Shown: positions 53,474 through 64,000, counted from the stretch's first letter. The stretch is DNA of 64,000 bases from CAADGL01 sp964643885 (GCA_964643885.1 CAZXUI010000012.1:1-64000), one strand, 5' to 3'. The notes: generated by a model from the letters alone, not told the origin. Numbers and translations are program-made.

Positions 53474-54772
53474 TCAATCACCATTCGGCGCACGCGCCGG
53501 CGCGGCTCGCGGCAGGCGGATCAGCAATACGATCACCATGCCGACCAGCGTCAAAGGGGCGATCGCGGCGAATGCGGCCGGGTAGCCGAGCGAGCCGCTG
53601 AGCTTGCCGGCCAGGCGGGCGGACCCCATCTCGCAGACATTGGTCGCGGCCATGAAGGCGCTGAACTCGGTCGCACCGAGGCGCGGGTCGGTCAGGTCCA
53701 TGAACAGGGCATAGCTCGAGGCTGTGAAGGCGCCGGCAAGCAGGTACATCAGCGACATGGCGACGATGACGGGCGCGAGCGGGCCGCCCTCCCCCGCGCC
53801 GAGCAGCGAAAGCAGGAACAGATTCGCGCCCATCGCGAGGGCCAGGGCAGCGACCGTGAGCTTGCGGCCGAAGCGATCGGCGAGAAACCCGCCGACGAGC
53901 GCTCCGGTGACCATCCCGCCGACCACGGGTATGGCGAAGAACCAGCCGACCGTCTCGGTGTCGGCGCCGTGATCGGTGAGCATCGGTCCGGCGACGGCGC
54001 CGGCCGACTCGAAGGCGACTCCGCCGACGGCGCCGAACGCGAGGCCGAGCCACGTGCGCGGCTTTCTCAGCACGGTGGAAAGCGTGGCGGTGAAGGCGTG
54101 AGCCCGCCAGAGCAGGGCCCTACCCGGGGACACATCCGCACCGCCGCTCGACAGAGCCACCGGCAGGGCCAGCTCGCGGGCGAACAGCGCGACCAGCAGC
54201 GTCGAGCACCACACGCATAGTACGAGCATGACGACGACACCGGCCGGGCCGAGGTACCGCTCGGCCGCCAGCGACAGCCCGCCGAAGATCGCCCGCCCGC
54301 CCAGCATGCCGCACTGCATCCAGCCGTTCATGCGGCCGCGCTCTTGCCCGGGCACGCTCTGGACGCAGAGGGCGTCGACGGAGGCGTCCTGCGTGGCGGC
54401 GGCGAAGGCGTGCAGCATCAGAAAAACGAGCACCGCGTTGCGGTCGGCGGCGAGGTCGAGAAAGAGAATCGGCAGCAGCAGCAGGCCCATCGCGAGCTGC
54501 ATCGAGATGATCCACGAGCGGAGCGTCCAGCGCGGCGTACGGACCGTGTCGACCAGCGGCGCCCAGAGGAACTTGAGCGCCCAGGGCAGCACGAGCAGGG
54601 ACGTGATCGCCGTGACCTGCTCGACGGGAACATCCGCCGCGCGCAGGCGCGTGGGCAGCGCCCACCAGATATATCCGATGGGAGCGCCCTCGCTGAAGTA
54701 GAGCGCGGCGAACAGCGCCCTCCGGCCGGCGAAGCTCGCGAGCAGATTCGGGCGCCGGGTCGCGTCGAACAT
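53474..54772 (-). CDS. MFS transporter, AmpG/PAT-like
   Basis: A 432-residue 12-helix major-facilitator protein. The opening ALYFSEGAPIGYIWWALPTR and LVLPWALKFLWAPLVDTVRT match the AmpG/acetyl-CoA transporter (PAT) family pattern, whose members include muropeptide permeases. The DRFGRK motif sits between helices in the second half. The substrate is not certain. An in-frame GTG at 54829 would overlap the preceding gene; the ATG at 54772 is taken. It is 31 bp after the GNAT-nitrilase gene and probably the last gene of that unit. Confidence 0.8.
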   Translation of the reverse strand: MFDATRRPNLLASFAGRRALFAALYFSEGAPIGYIWWALPTRLRAADVPVEQVTAITSLLVLPWALKFLWAPLVDTVRTPRWTLRSWIISMQLAMGLLLLPILFLDLAADRNAVLVFLMLHAFAAATQDASVDALCVQSVPGQERGRMNGWMQCGMLGGRAIFGGLSLAAERYLGPAGVVVMLVLCVWCSTLLVALFARELALPVALSSGGADVSPGRALLWRAHAFTATLSTVLRKPRTWLGLAFGAVGGVAFESAGAVAGPMLTDHGADTETVGWFFAIPVVGGMVTGALVGGFLADRFGRKLTVAALALAMGANLFLLSLLGAGEGGPLAPVIVAMSLMYLLAGAFTASSYALFMDLTDPRLGATEFSAFMAATNVCEMGSARLAGKLSGSLGYPAAFAAIAPLTLVGMVIVLLIRLPRAAPARAPNGD

Positions 54773-54803
54773 GTTTGCAGTCCGGCCCAAGGTCGGGGCG
54801 GGG

Positions 54804-56363
54804 TCAGATCTCGGTCGGCCCGTCGACACCGTCGCGGTAGACGATGGTGTAGAGGTCCTTGCGGCGGTCGAGCCAGGTGCGGACGGTTCCGCTCTGGCGG
54901 TGGCGGCGGAGCACCTCGACGTCGACGTCGTGAATCACGAGGGTCTCGATATTGGGCGTCGTTTCGGCGGCGATGGCGTCGCGGGCGAAGGGGAAGTCGG
55001 AGGGCGTATAGACGCCGGACTGGGCGTAGTGCACGTCGGCGTTCTCGACGAAGGGGAGGTTGCCGACGGTGCCGGCAGTGGCGACGTAAAGCTGGTTCTC
55101 GATCGCGCGGGCCTGGGCGCAGCGGCTGACGCGCAGGTATCCGTAGCGTTCGTCGGTGCTGAAGGGGACGAAGATGATGTTGGCGCCTTTGGCGGCGGCG
55201 ATGCGGCCGAGCTCGGGGAACTCGATGTCGTAGCAGATCAGGATGGAGATCTTGCCGCGGTCGGTCTCGAAGACCTCGACGCGGTTTCCGGGCGTCACGC
55301 CCCACCACTTGCGCTCGTTGGGCGTGATGTGGATCTTGTACTGCTTGCCGATCACGCCGTTGCGGCGGAAGAGGTAGGAGACGTTGTAGAGCTTGTCGTC
55401 CTCGACGGAGAACTGCGAGCCGGCGACGATGTTGATGTTGTACTTGATGGCCAGGCCGCTGAAGAGATCGAGCAGGCGCGGGGTGTATTCGGCCAGCTTT
55501 CGGGCTGCGGCGCCGGGCCGCTTGACGCGGATCAGCGAAAGAAGCTGCGTGGTGAACAGCTCCGGAAAGACGACGAAGTCGGAGCGGTAGTCGGAGGCGA
55601 CGTCGGTGAAGAACTCGCACTGGCGCGAGAAGTCCTCGAACTCGCGGATGCGGCGCATCATGTACTGCACGACGCAGATGCGCACCAGCGAGACGGCGTG
55701 CAGGCGGCGGGTCGGGTCTTCGAGGAATTCCAGGTTCGTCCACTCGAGGAAGGTCGCGTAGCCGCGCGAATCGGAGTCCGAAGGCAGGTAGTCCGGAATC
55801 AGCCGCCGCAGCACGAAGCCGTTGGCGAGCTGCGTGGTGAGCACGGGGTCGTAGAGCTTGCGGCTCATGACCTGCTCGACGTACTCGCGGGCGGACATCT
55901 TGTCGGCGTGCTGGCCGTAGCCGGGGATGCGGCCGCCGATCATGATGCGGCGCAGGTTCTTGCGGCGGGCGAGTTCCTTGCGGGCGTCGTAGAGCCGGCG
56001 GGCGAGCTTCAGGCCGCGAAAGTCGGGGTCAACCATGACCTCGATGCCGTAGAGCGTGTCGCCGGCCGGGTCGTGATTGCGGATGAAGCCGCTGTCGGAG
56101 ATCTCGCGCCAGTTGTGCCACTCGCTGTAGTGCTCGAAGTCGACGATCAGGTTGCTGGAGGAGGCGACGATCTTGCCGTCGACTTCGATGCAGAGCTGGC
56201 CCTCGGGAAAGATTCGAATCTGGCTCTCGAACTGGTCGCGCGTCCAGCCCTTCATGCCGGGGAAGCAGCGGCGCTGAAGGTCGACCACCGTCTCGTAGTC
56301 GCGCAGGCGGAGCTGGCGAAGGTTGATCCGCTTTTCGAAGTCCTTGTAGTCGGAGATATCCAT
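54804..56363 (-). CDS. GNAT acetyltransferase-nitrilase fusion
   Basis: A 519-residue two-domain enzyme. The N-terminal GNAT domain (about 15-190) has IEVMVDPDFRGLKLARRLYD (108-127), the acetyl-CoA-binding A motif. The C-terminal carbon-nitrogen hydrolase domain (about 225-515) has the nitrilase triad: Glu268 (VFPELF), Lys343 (KIHITPNE) and Cys377 (LICYDIEFPE). This fusion class is known (the nitrilase branch with N-terminal GNAT domains), but its reaction is not characterised. It lies 144 bp after the KamA-like gene on the same strand, so a joint acetylation/deamidation of an amino-acid product is conceivable. Confidence 0.9.
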   Translation of the reverse strand: MDISDYKDFEKRINLRQLRLRDYETVVDLQRRCFPGMKGWTRDQFESQIRIFPEGQLCIEVDGKIVASSSNLIVDFEHYSEWHNWREISDSGFIRNHDPAGDTLYGIEVMVDPDFRGLKLARRLYDARKELARRKNLRRIMIGGRIPGYGQHADKMSAREYVEQVMSRKLYDPVLTTQLANGFVLRRLIPDYLPSDSDSRGYATFLEWTNLEFLEDPTRRLHAVSLVRICVVQYMMRRIREFEDFSRQCEFFTDVASDYRSDFVVFPELFTTQLLSLIRVKRPGAAARKLAEYTPRLLDLFSGLAIKYNINIVAGSQFSVEDDKLYNVSYLFRRNGVIGKQYKIHITPNERKWWGVTPGNRVEVFETDRGKISILICYDIEFPELGRIAAAKGANIIFVPFSTDERYGYLRVSRCAQARAIENQLYVATAGTVGNLPFVENADVHYAQSGVYTPSDFPFARDAIAAETTPNIETLVIHDVDVEVLRRHRQSGTVRTWLDRRKDLYTIVYRDGVDGPTEI

Positions 56364-56507
56364 GGTGCGTCACTCTCGTCTGGGGCGTCCCTCTCCGCCG
56401 CGACAACCGCGGCAGGGAGGCTCGTTCGAGACATGCGGCGCGCCGCGCGGTCCGTGACGACTCCGCGGTACGCCGCCCGATTCGAGCGCTGGATCGTAGC
56501 TGCCCCC

Positions 56508-57929
<1,422 letters not shown>

Positions 57930-58066
57930 GGCCTTGCACCTCCGCGCCTGGCGTGTAAAGGTCAATCGCGGCACCTGCGGACTGGCGCGAAGCCCGGTCC
58001 CTGACGGCCGCACTCGTCCTGCCCCACGGGCGCACCGATCACCCTGTGAGCCAATCTCTCTATATG

Positions 58067-58095
58067 AAGATATCTCACATGAAGTTTTATGTCAA
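58067..58095 (-). promoter_or_regulatory. Sigma70-type promoter for the kamA-like unit
   Basis: On the minus strand TTGACA (58095-58090) and TATCTT (58072-58067) are separated by 17 bp. The -35 lies within the left arm of the 19-bp palindrome, so a repressor there would block it. Confidence 0.7.
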
Positions 58096-58107
58096 GTAGC
58101 TTGACAT
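58089..58107. promoter_or_regulatory. 19-bp perfect palindrome, probable MarR operator
   Basis: ATGTCAAG-TAG-CTTGACAT is a perfect 8-bp inverted repeat in an AT-rich divergent intergenic region next to a MarR gene. It contains one TTGACA on each strand. It is a good candidate for autoregulation and control of the divergent kamA-like unit. Confidence 0.7.
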
Positions 58108-58128
58108 GAACAATCTCAAATGTACACT
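58101..58128 (+). promoter_or_regulatory. Sigma70-type promoter for the MarR gene
   Basis: TTGACA (58101-58106) and TACACT (58123-58128) with a 16-bp spacer. Transcription would start near 58135, downstream of the first in-frame ATG (58106), so translation must begin at a later start such as GTG 58151. Confidence 0.55.
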
Positions 58129-58150
58129 TGTTTACGTGGAGCAAGATTTC

Positions 58151-58711
58151 GTGGACACGGCCATCGCGCAATGGGCCCAAGAGCGGCCTGATCTCGATGC
58201 GACACCGCTGGGCGTGGTCAGCCGTATTCTTAGTCTATATAAGCACTTGGAAAGCCGAGCGGACGCGGCGCTGGCCGACTTCGGCCTCTCGCTCTGGCAG
58301 TTCGACGTGCTCGCGGCGCTGCGACGTTCGGGGCCGCCTTTTCGCCTCTCCCCCACCGACCTGATGAAATCCGTCACGCTCTCCTCCGGCGCGATGACGA
58401 ACCGCATTGATCGCCTGGAAGAAGCAGGTCTGGTAAAGCGTGAGCCGGATCCGTCCGATCGGCGCGGTGTGCTGATCCGACTGACGGATCGCGGCCGGGA
58501 ACTCGTCGATCGGGCCGTCGCGGCGCGGCTGGACGAGGCGCGCGAGTTTCTGGCGGTCTTCGATCCCGGTGAGGTCGCGACGCTGAGCGACCTGCTGCGA
58601 AAGCTCTCGCTGGCCGTTTCGCGGCGGCGGCGGCGGCGACGCCCGGCGGGCGAACCGGCCGCGGCGGGGCGGACCGTGACGGCGGCGGCCGGCTCTGAGC
58701 GCGGGGCGTAG
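58151..58711 (+). CDS. MarR-family transcriptional regulator
   Basis: A 186-residue winged-helix regulator. LSLYKHLESRADAALADFGL leads into the core (QFDVLAALRRSGPPFRLSPT), the recognition helix region MTNRIDRLEEAGLVKREPDP and the wing DRRGVLIRLTDRG, all classic MarR. The last residues are Arg-rich (SRRRRRRRP) followed by an Ala-rich tail. GTG 58151 is preferred because GGAG lies 9 nt upstream and the promoter with the palindrome lies before it; an ATG at 58106 is the alternative. It is divergent from the kamA-like unit and probably represses it in the absence of a ligand. Confidence 0.87.
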   Translation: MDTAIAQWAQERPDLDATPLGVVSRILSLYKHLESRADAALADFGLSLWQFDVLAALRRSGPPFRLSPTDLMKSVTLSSGAMTNRIDRLEEAGLVKREPDPSDRRGVLIRLTDRGRELVDRAVAARLDEAREFLAVFDPGEVATLSDLLRKLSLAVSRRRRRRRPAGEPAAAGRTVTAAAGSERGA

Positions 58712-58790
58712 GCGGCGATCTTCCGTTCCCACTTGTCAGCCGCACGATCAGCGGACAAGCTGTGCGCCGGCCGCGAGCAAAGGTCCCGGA

Positions 58791-60083
58791 ATGGACGATC
58801 AACAACCCGTCAGTCTCAATCTCAACGTACGAGGCATGGGCCAGTCGGCGACGCTGGCGATCAAGGACCAGTGCCGGGCGCTGCGGCAGCAGGGCCGGCA
58901 GGTCTACGACTTCGGCCTGGGCCAGTCTCCCTTCCCGGTGCCCGACTCGGTGGTCGAGGCGCTGCGCGAGGCGGCGCCGCAGAAGGACTACCTGCCGGTG
59001 CGCGGGCTGCCCGCGCTGCGCGAGGCGGTGGCGGCGTATCACCACAAGACCGACGGCGTCGAGTGCCGGCCGGAAGACGTGCTCGTCGGGCCGGGCTCGA
59101 AGGAGCTGATGTTCCTGGTTCAGCTTGTGTATTACGGCGAGATTCTGCTGACGCCGCCGTGCTGGGTGAGCTACTGGCCGCAGGCGCGCATCCTGGGGCG
59201 GCGCGTGAGCCGGATGCACTCGAGCTTCGAGACGCGCTGGAACGTCTCGGCCGAGCAGCTCGATGCGTCGCTGCACCGGACGAACGACCGGCTGCGGCCG
59301 CGGCTGCTGGTGCTGAATTATCCGAGCAACCCGACGGGGCTGACCTACAGCGAGAAGGAGCTGCGCGAGATCGCGGAGGTCGCACGGCGATATCAGTTGA
59401 TCGTGCTGTCGGACGAGATCTACGGCCAGCTCCATTTCGAGGGCAAGCACGTTTCGATCGCGCGGTTCTATCCTGAGGGGACGATCGTCAGCTCGGGTCT
59501 CTCCAAGTGGTGCGGCGCGGGCGGCTGGCGGCTGGGGACCTTCACGTTTCCGCGGCAGCTCGGCTGGCTGGCCGATTCGCTGGCGACGGTCGCGAGCGAA
59601 ACGTACACGTCGGTCAGCGCGCCGATTCAGCACGCGGCGATCCGGGCGTTTCTGCTGGAGGATGACGTGCAGGACTATCTGCGGCACGCGCGGCGGGTGC
59701 TGAGGGCGCTGGCCGCGCGAATCTGCCCGCCGCTGCTCGACGCGGGCATTCGGCTGCACGAGCCGGAGGGCGCGTTCTATCTGTTTCTGGATTTTTCGCC
59801 GCTGAAGGAGCGGCTGGCGGCGTGCGGCGTGACGGATGCGAATTCGCTGTGCGCCAAGCTGCTGGAAGAGACGGGTGTGGCCGTTCTGGCGGGAAGCGCG
59901 TTCGGCCGCTCGCGGGGGGACCTGAGCGCGCGGCTTGCGTTCGTGGATTTCGACGGTGCGGCGGCGATGCAGATCAGCCAGCAGTCGCCGCTCGACTCGC
60001 CACTGACGGCCGACGCGCTGAGCGAGTGCTGCGGCCATCTGATCGAAGGCGTGGAGCGCCTGGCGGCGTGGGCGCGCGGCTGA
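58791..60083 (+). CDS. PLP-dependent aminotransferase (class I/II fold)
   Basis: A 430-residue fold-type I aminotransferase. The motifs are GPGSKELMF (phosphate-binding region), NYPSNPTG (176-183), SDEIYGQL (Asp208, Tyr211) and SSGLSKWCGAGGWRLG with PLP-binding Lys239 and Arg247. The C-terminal RLAFVDFDG contains the expected substrate-carboxylate arginine. It resembles aspartate/aromatic-type aminotransferases, but specificity is not readable. It lies 79 bp after the MarR gene on the same strand, so it may be part of the same amino-acid-related locus. It converges on the DUF4340 gene. Confidence 0.9.
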   Translation: MDDQQPVSLNLNVRGMGQSATLAIKDQCRALRQQGRQVYDFGLGQSPFPVPDSVVEALREAAPQKDYLPVRGLPALREAVAAYHHKTDGVECRPEDVLVGPGSKELMFLVQLVYYGEILLTPPCWVSYWPQARILGRRVSRMHSSFETRWNVSAEQLDASLHRTNDRLRPRLLVLNYPSNPTGLTYSEKELREIAEVARRYQLIVLSDEIYGQLHFEGKHVSIARFYPEGTIVSSGLSKWCGAGGWRLGTFTFPRQLGWLADSLATVASETYTSVSAPIQHAAIRAFLLEDDVQDYLRHARRVLRALAARICPPLLDAGIRLHEPEGAFYLFLDFSPLKERLAACGVTDANSLCAKLLEETGVAVLAGSAFGRSRGDLSARLAFVDFDGAAAMQISQQSPLDSPLTADALSECCGHLIEGVERLAAWARG

Positions 60084-60099
60084 GACGTGGGCGAGGGAA

Positions 60100-62490
60100 T
60101 CAAGGAACGGGCTGCGGCACTCCGCGCGGCGGTGCGGCCTGGGCCGGCTCCTGCGGCGCGGCGATGTACTGCTCCAGGCCGCGCATGATCTTCTCGACAT
60201 CCGCCTGACGGAGAACGAACGCGCGCTGCTTCTCGACCCAGCCGGCGCGGAGCGGCAGCTCGCCGGGGCGGCGCTGGGCGAGCTTGAGCGTGACCTTTCG
60301 GTCCTCGGTGAGCGTAAGCGTCAGCGTCGCCGGCGCGTCGGCGAACGCCGCCAGGGCCTGCTCGTCCGGGCCGTAGGCGATGAACTGCTCCGCCCGCATC
60401 GCGGCCAGCTCGCCCGCGAACTCGTCGAGCTTCGCCTTGGCCAGCGCGACGGTCGGATCGAGGACGTATTCCCAGCCGTCATCCACCCGCGCGAATTCGA
60501 CCGTGCCGCCCGTCGAGTCGACGCGGATGCGCTGAACATCCTCGGCGGCGAAGTCGAAGAGCTTGCGCTCGATCAGCTCCTGCGTCAGCACGCGATAGAC
60601 GGTCTCGTCGAGCTCGAAGACGTAGGGCGCGTCGTCCGCGCGCGCGTAGGTGACGTTCTCGCGGCGCGAGACGAGCAGCGTGTGCTCGGTGGTCTGCGCC
60701 GGCTGGGCGTCGGCGGGCTGCGACTCCGGCGCCGGCTGCGGGCCGGGCAGCGGGACCTCGGCGGTGAAGCGGATGGTGATCGCCGGCTGGTCGAGCCCGT
60801 AGGCGGCGAAATCGTCCCTGGCGACGACCTTGCGGGCACGCAGCCGGGCCAGATCGTTGGAGAGCTCGCGGGCGCTGACCGCGTCGGCCGGCGCGTCCGG
60901 CGGCTCAGACAGCTCCCAGCCGGCCGAATCGCCGCGCTGCAGAACGTAGCGGCGGCCGTCGCGCTCGAGCGTGACCGACCGGATCGCCGACGGCTGACAG
61001 TCGAAGATTTCGCGTGATCGAAGAGCCAGCGGCGTGACCAGCAGGCGCTGGGCCTGCTGCTCGCGGACGACCAGCAGACCGGATTGGCCGGCGACCTGCA
61101 CGTAGGCGTTCTGTCCGCTGGCGGTGGGCGCGCCGATGCGCAGCTCGACCGGCTCGACGGAGCCCGAGGCGGTGAGCTTGAGGGTCGCGCGCGGCTGGTC
61201 GACGCCGGCGTCAGGAACGGTCGCCGGGTCGTCGATGAACTCGACGGCGCGCAGGTCCTCCACGGCGCGGAGCACGTCGCGGACGGCCTCGATCTCCAGC
61301 TCCGCCAGCTCGCCGCTGCCGCGCCACTGGTCCGCGGATTTCTCCAGCACGGCCGTCTGTCCGCCGGTCTGAATCTCCAGCCGGGTGACATCCTCCTGGC
61401 GGACGCGGGCGACGCGCGGGTCGCGCAGCTCGGCGAGCTTGGGCACCAGCTTGTCGACCTCGCCGGCCGGCAGCGTGGCGATCCAGGGCGCGCTTTCGGG
61501 CTTGACAAAGCGATGCTGCGACTGCATGTCGGCGTGCGCGCCGAAGAGGAACGTGTGCGTCTGCGTCTCGACGACGGGCTGCGGCGTGGCCGGCTCCTGG
61601 CCGGGCTGCGTCTGGGGCGCGACGAGCTTCTCGGTCTGCGTCGTGAAGGTCAGCTTCAGGTAGGGCTGGTCGAGGCCGAAGCGATCGAGCGAGGCGGGCG
61701 CGTCCTCGACAAACTCCGCGACGCGCAGGCGCGTGATCTGATTGAGCAGGTCGCGGACCTTCTGATTCTCGGCGTGGGCCCGGACGGGCGATTCGATGAT
61801 CCAGTCGCCGCTGTCGTTGCGCGCGAACTGATAGGTGCGGCCGTCGTGCACGAGCTCGAGCTTCCGCACCTCGCCGACGCGGACGCGCGAGAGCGACTTG
61901 GCGCGGTACTCGTCCGCCTCTTTGCTCGTCTCCTGCCGCAAATCGCGCCGCACGCTGTAGATCTTCCCGTCTCCGGCGAGCTGCACGTACGTATCGGCGC
62001 CCATGACGGCCTTGCGGCCGACGTTGAAGACGTACCTCTTCTCCTGCTCGTCTGACTTGCCGATCAGCGTCACCGTGGCCACGGGCTTGTTCAGGCCGGC
62101 GTCGGCGGGCTTGAGCTCGGTCGAATCGCGGACCGACTCAGCCCGGAGGTTCAGAAAGGTGCTGACGATCGAGTTGACCATGTAGCCTTCGGTGTCGGCC
62201 TCGACCGGCTCAAGCATGCGCCAGGTGGCGGGCGGCGGCGGTGCGTCGGGCGACGTCGGCTCGGCCGGCAAGCGCTCGAAGACCAGCCGCGGCGCGTCGG
62301 TCCGCTCGATCTCGATGCGCGTGATCTCGTTCGGGTCCGGCTGCGGATCGAGGATGTTGCGCGGCCTGGCGGCGGCCGTGTCGGGCTCCGACTCCGCGTC
62401 GCCGGAGCGGACGTTGGGAGGAGTCATCCACCAGAGCGCTGCTCCGATTGCGACCAGCACGAGCAGGACGATGGTCGTCTTGAAGTTCAT
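60100..62490 (-). CDS. DUF4340-domain membrane-anchored protein
   Basis: A 796-residue protein with one N-terminal membrane helix (MNFKTTIVLLVLVAIGAALW) and a long extracytoplasmic part. It has repeated beta-rich DUF4340-type modules, for example YVQLAGDGKIYSVRRDLRQE, LELVHDGRTYQFARNDSGDW and LRLLVTPLALRSREIFDCQP-like segments in at least three places. DUF4340 proteins usually accompany GldG/GldF-type ABC transporter components, and a GldG-like gene lies immediately upstream here. The function is unknown; an accessory envelope role is inferred. Confidence 0.85.
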   Translation of the reverse strand: MNFKTTIVLLVLVAIGAALWWMTPPNVRSGDAESEPDTAAARPRNILDPQPDPNEITRIEIERTDAPRLVFERLPAEPTSPDAPPPPATWRMLEPVEADTEGYMVNSIVSTFLNLRAESVRDSTELKPADAGLNKPVATVTLIGKSDEQEKRYVFNVGRKAVMGADTYVQLAGDGKIYSVRRDLRQETSKEADEYRAKSLSRVRVGEVRKLELVHDGRTYQFARNDSGDWIIESPVRAHAENQKVRDLLNQITRLRVAEFVEDAPASLDRFGLDQPYLKLTFTTQTEKLVAPQTQPGQEPATPQPVVETQTHTFLFGAHADMQSQHRFVKPESAPWIATLPAGEVDKLVPKLAELRDPRVARVRQEDVTRLEIQTGGQTAVLEKSADQWRGSGELAELEIEAVRDVLRAVEDLRAVEFIDDPATVPDAGVDQPRATLKLTASGSVEPVELRIGAPTASGQNAYVQVAGQSGLLVVREQQAQRLLVTPLALRSREIFDCQPSAIRSVTLERDGRRYVLQRGDSAGWELSEPPDAPADAVSARELSNDLARLRARKVVARDDFAAYGLDQPAITIRFTAEVPLPGPQPAPESQPADAQPAQTTEHTLLVSRRENVTYARADDAPYVFELDETVYRVLTQELIERKLFDFAAEDVQRIRVDSTGGTVEFARVDDGWEYVLDPTVALAKAKLDEFAGELAAMRAEQFIAYGPDEQALAAFADAPATLTLTLTEDRKVTLKLAQRRPGELPLRAGWVEKQRAFVLRQADVEKIMRGLEQYIAAPQEPAQAAPPRGVPQPVP

Positions 62491-62657
62491 TGCCGTTCAA
62501 TCCTCCGAACCGAGCGCTGGTGATGTCCGTCGTAAGTACTGCATCACGGCTCAAAGAGCGCGGGGCACCGGTCGGACGCAGTTCGGGGCCAGTTGCGGGC
62601 GAGACGCCCGCGCTGCCCATGTTGCGGGACTACTCACCAATTGCATAACCAATCGCA

Positions 62658-64000
62658 CTAGCGGCGCCGCGCGAGCGCGACGCCGACGCCCACGGCCAGC
62701 GCAATCGCCGGCCAGATGCCGACCAGGAACACGCGCCAGAAGACGGCCGCCGGTCCCTCCTTCAATCTCTCGAGCCGCGGCACGTCGGCCGCACGGGCGC
62801 CGACGGAAATGCGGTTCGATTCGCCGGTCAGCCAGTGCAGGGCGTTGATGAACAACTCACTGTTCCCGGGGTAAAGCGTGTAGAGGACGAGTCCTCCGCC
62901 GGACGACGTCAGGCCGCGCGCCTGGGCGAGCTCGTCGGACGCGAACTGCTCGCTGCCGAAGACGACGATCCGGTCGCCGTCGCCGCGCGTGGCCGCGACG
63001 GCAATCGGAAACGGCGGGGCGATGTCCTCATCGCGGCGCTTCGTTCCCTGCTCGACGCGCAGGTCCTGATTGATCACGCGGATGATGTCGGAGCTGGCCC
63101 AGACGTCCTCCGTTTCGGCCACGACCACGACCGGCTCGCGCTTCACGTCGGGCGGCGGCGAGCCGGCGGGCCGCGTCGCAGCGCCGTCGGCCGGCGCCGA
63201 CGCCGTGGCCGAATCGGCCGCTGCCTCCGTCCCGGGGGCGACGATCTCCAGCGGCGCCACCATGTACATTCCGAGCGGCAGGGCCTGGATCGGCTTGCCG
63301 ATCGGGTGATCGGTCAGGCGAACGACTTGGCCGGTGAGCAGCGGCACGTCGCGGCGGACCGGCCAGAAGAAGCCGGGCTTCTGGGGGTGCGGAGTGAAGT
63401 GAGCGACCATGTACTCGCTCTTCACAGCGATGCCCCACTGATCGCGGAGGTAGCTCGCGAAGGGATTGCCGCCGCTGACCATCGGCGGCGACCAGCCGGC
63501 CAGGAAGATCGCCATGCCCGCTTGGTCGACCGCATCGAGGATCGCTTCGCGCTGCGCCGGCTCCAGGCCGCTCGGCGGNNNNNNNNNNNNNNNNNNNNNN
63601 NNNNNNNNNNNNNNNNNNNNNNNNNNNNNNNNNNNNNNNNNNNNNNNNNNNNNNNNNNNNNNNNNNNNNNNNNNNNNNCTGGGTGAGCTTCAGGATGGCC
63701 GACGAGACCGCCTGCTCGCCGGTGAATTCGCGCGGGTCTCCGTCGGCCGGCGCGGGCGCGTTCTGGTCCATGCGATAGGGCCAGACATCATCGAGCGCAA
63801 GCACCTCGGCGCCGTCGGCCGTCTCGACCAGGATGGTCTGCCCCTGGCTCAGGCGATCGTAGAGATCCTCGAGCTTGACGCGTTCGAGCCCCTGCATTTT
63901 GGAGAGCAGCTCGCCGACTTCGGTGAGCAGGGGTGCGAATCGGTCCTTGGCGGTTTTGAAATGGCGTTGCGTATCGGGCGAGATGCCCGGCAGCGACGCA
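62658..64000 (-). CDS. GldG-like ABC-transport auxiliary protein (partial, interrupted by assembly gap)
   Basis: Minus-strand coding sequence running from beyond the right window edge to the stop at 62658 and broken by 100 N. Downstream of the gap it reads QAGMAIFLAGWSPPMVSGGN, RIVVFGSEQFASDELAQARG and a final membrane helix (VFLVGIWPAIALAVGVGVAL), ending in RRR. Upstream of the gap it reads LYDRLSQGQTILVETADGAE and MQGLERVKLE. This fits the extracytoplasmic GldG/ABC_transp_aux family. The frames differ on the two sides, as expected for a gap of unknown true size. An ABC permease and ATPase should lie beyond the window. It precedes the DUF4340 gene by 167 bp. Confidence 0.75.
63579..63678. 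other. Assembly gap of 100 N
   Basis: Exactly 100 consecutive N, the usual placeholder for a scaffold join of unknown length, inside the GldG-like gene. Confidence 0.98.

Noticed and set aside
58106..58150. ATG 58106 as the MarR start
   Set aside because: It has no Shine-Dalgarno and would place the palindrome and predicted transcription start inside the coding region. GTG 58151 has GGAG at a good distance, though the ATG cannot be fully excluded.

Overview
The window is very GC-rich bacterial DNA and most likely comes from a member of the Planctomycetota (Phycisphaerae-like). This is inferred from content, not from a marker gene. The main clues are a large secretome whose C-termini carry paired dockerin-like calcium-binding motifs (pattern GDxDGDGDTDFDDL..LL..YG, several ending in GC), an array of CNGNGIPDECD-type repeats, HAF-type extracellular repeats, kelch and Ig-like domains, and ECF sigma factors with private anti-sigma factors. 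A run of exactly 100 N (63579-63678) shows this is a scaffolded draft or metagenome assembly.

Layout. 1-9117: a small lipoprotein, an O-methyltransferase, a 1,850-residue secreted protein combining a trypsin-like protease, a Hint domain, HAF repeats, 21 EF-hand-like repeats and a Gly-rich region, a frameshifted Cys-rich secreted protein and a secreted helical protein. 9259-15896 (minus): a tightly packed seven-gene run (small protein, dipeptide epimerase, FIST sensor, RnpA, MGDG-synthase-like glycosyltransferase, GT2 glycosyltransferase, BshC-like protein). 16037-22173: recO, a kelch/Ig/dockerin protein, a Lon-substrate-binding-domain protein, LpxI and a CDP-alcohol phosphatidyltransferase. 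22391-28599: two further dockerin-tagged secreted proteins separated by 1.4 kb of repeat-rich intergenic DNA.

28891-37867: an HD hydrolase, a TPR/SPOR lipoprotein, a MoxR/ChlI-like AAA ATPase, a secreted subtilase, then VOC-pgsA-pgpA-uppP (phosphatidylglycerol synthesis and lipid-carrier recycling) and a Nudix hydrolase. 38067-38384 holds a 26/28-bp tandem repeat with palindromic cores. 38459-46467: an ECF sigma/anti-sigma/double-STN trio, a P1B-4 metal ATPase overlapping an orphan histidine kinase, an amidohydrolase and an alpha/beta hydrolase. 46703-52506: two tandem paralogous HEYGH metalloproteases, each with a dockerin tail and a matching upstream promoter-like motif. 53143-53216: tRNA-Arg(UCU).

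53474-60083: an AmpG-like transporter, a GNAT-nitrilase fusion and a KamA-like radical SAM aminomutase form one minus-strand run. It is divergent from a MarR regulator, and a PLP aminotransferase follows the regulator. A perfect 19-bp palindrome carrying a TTGACA on each strand lies between the two divergent units, which suggests one small regulated amino-acid-modifying locus. 60100-64000: a DUF4340 protein and a GldG-like ABC-transport auxiliary protein broken by the assembly gap and by the window edge.
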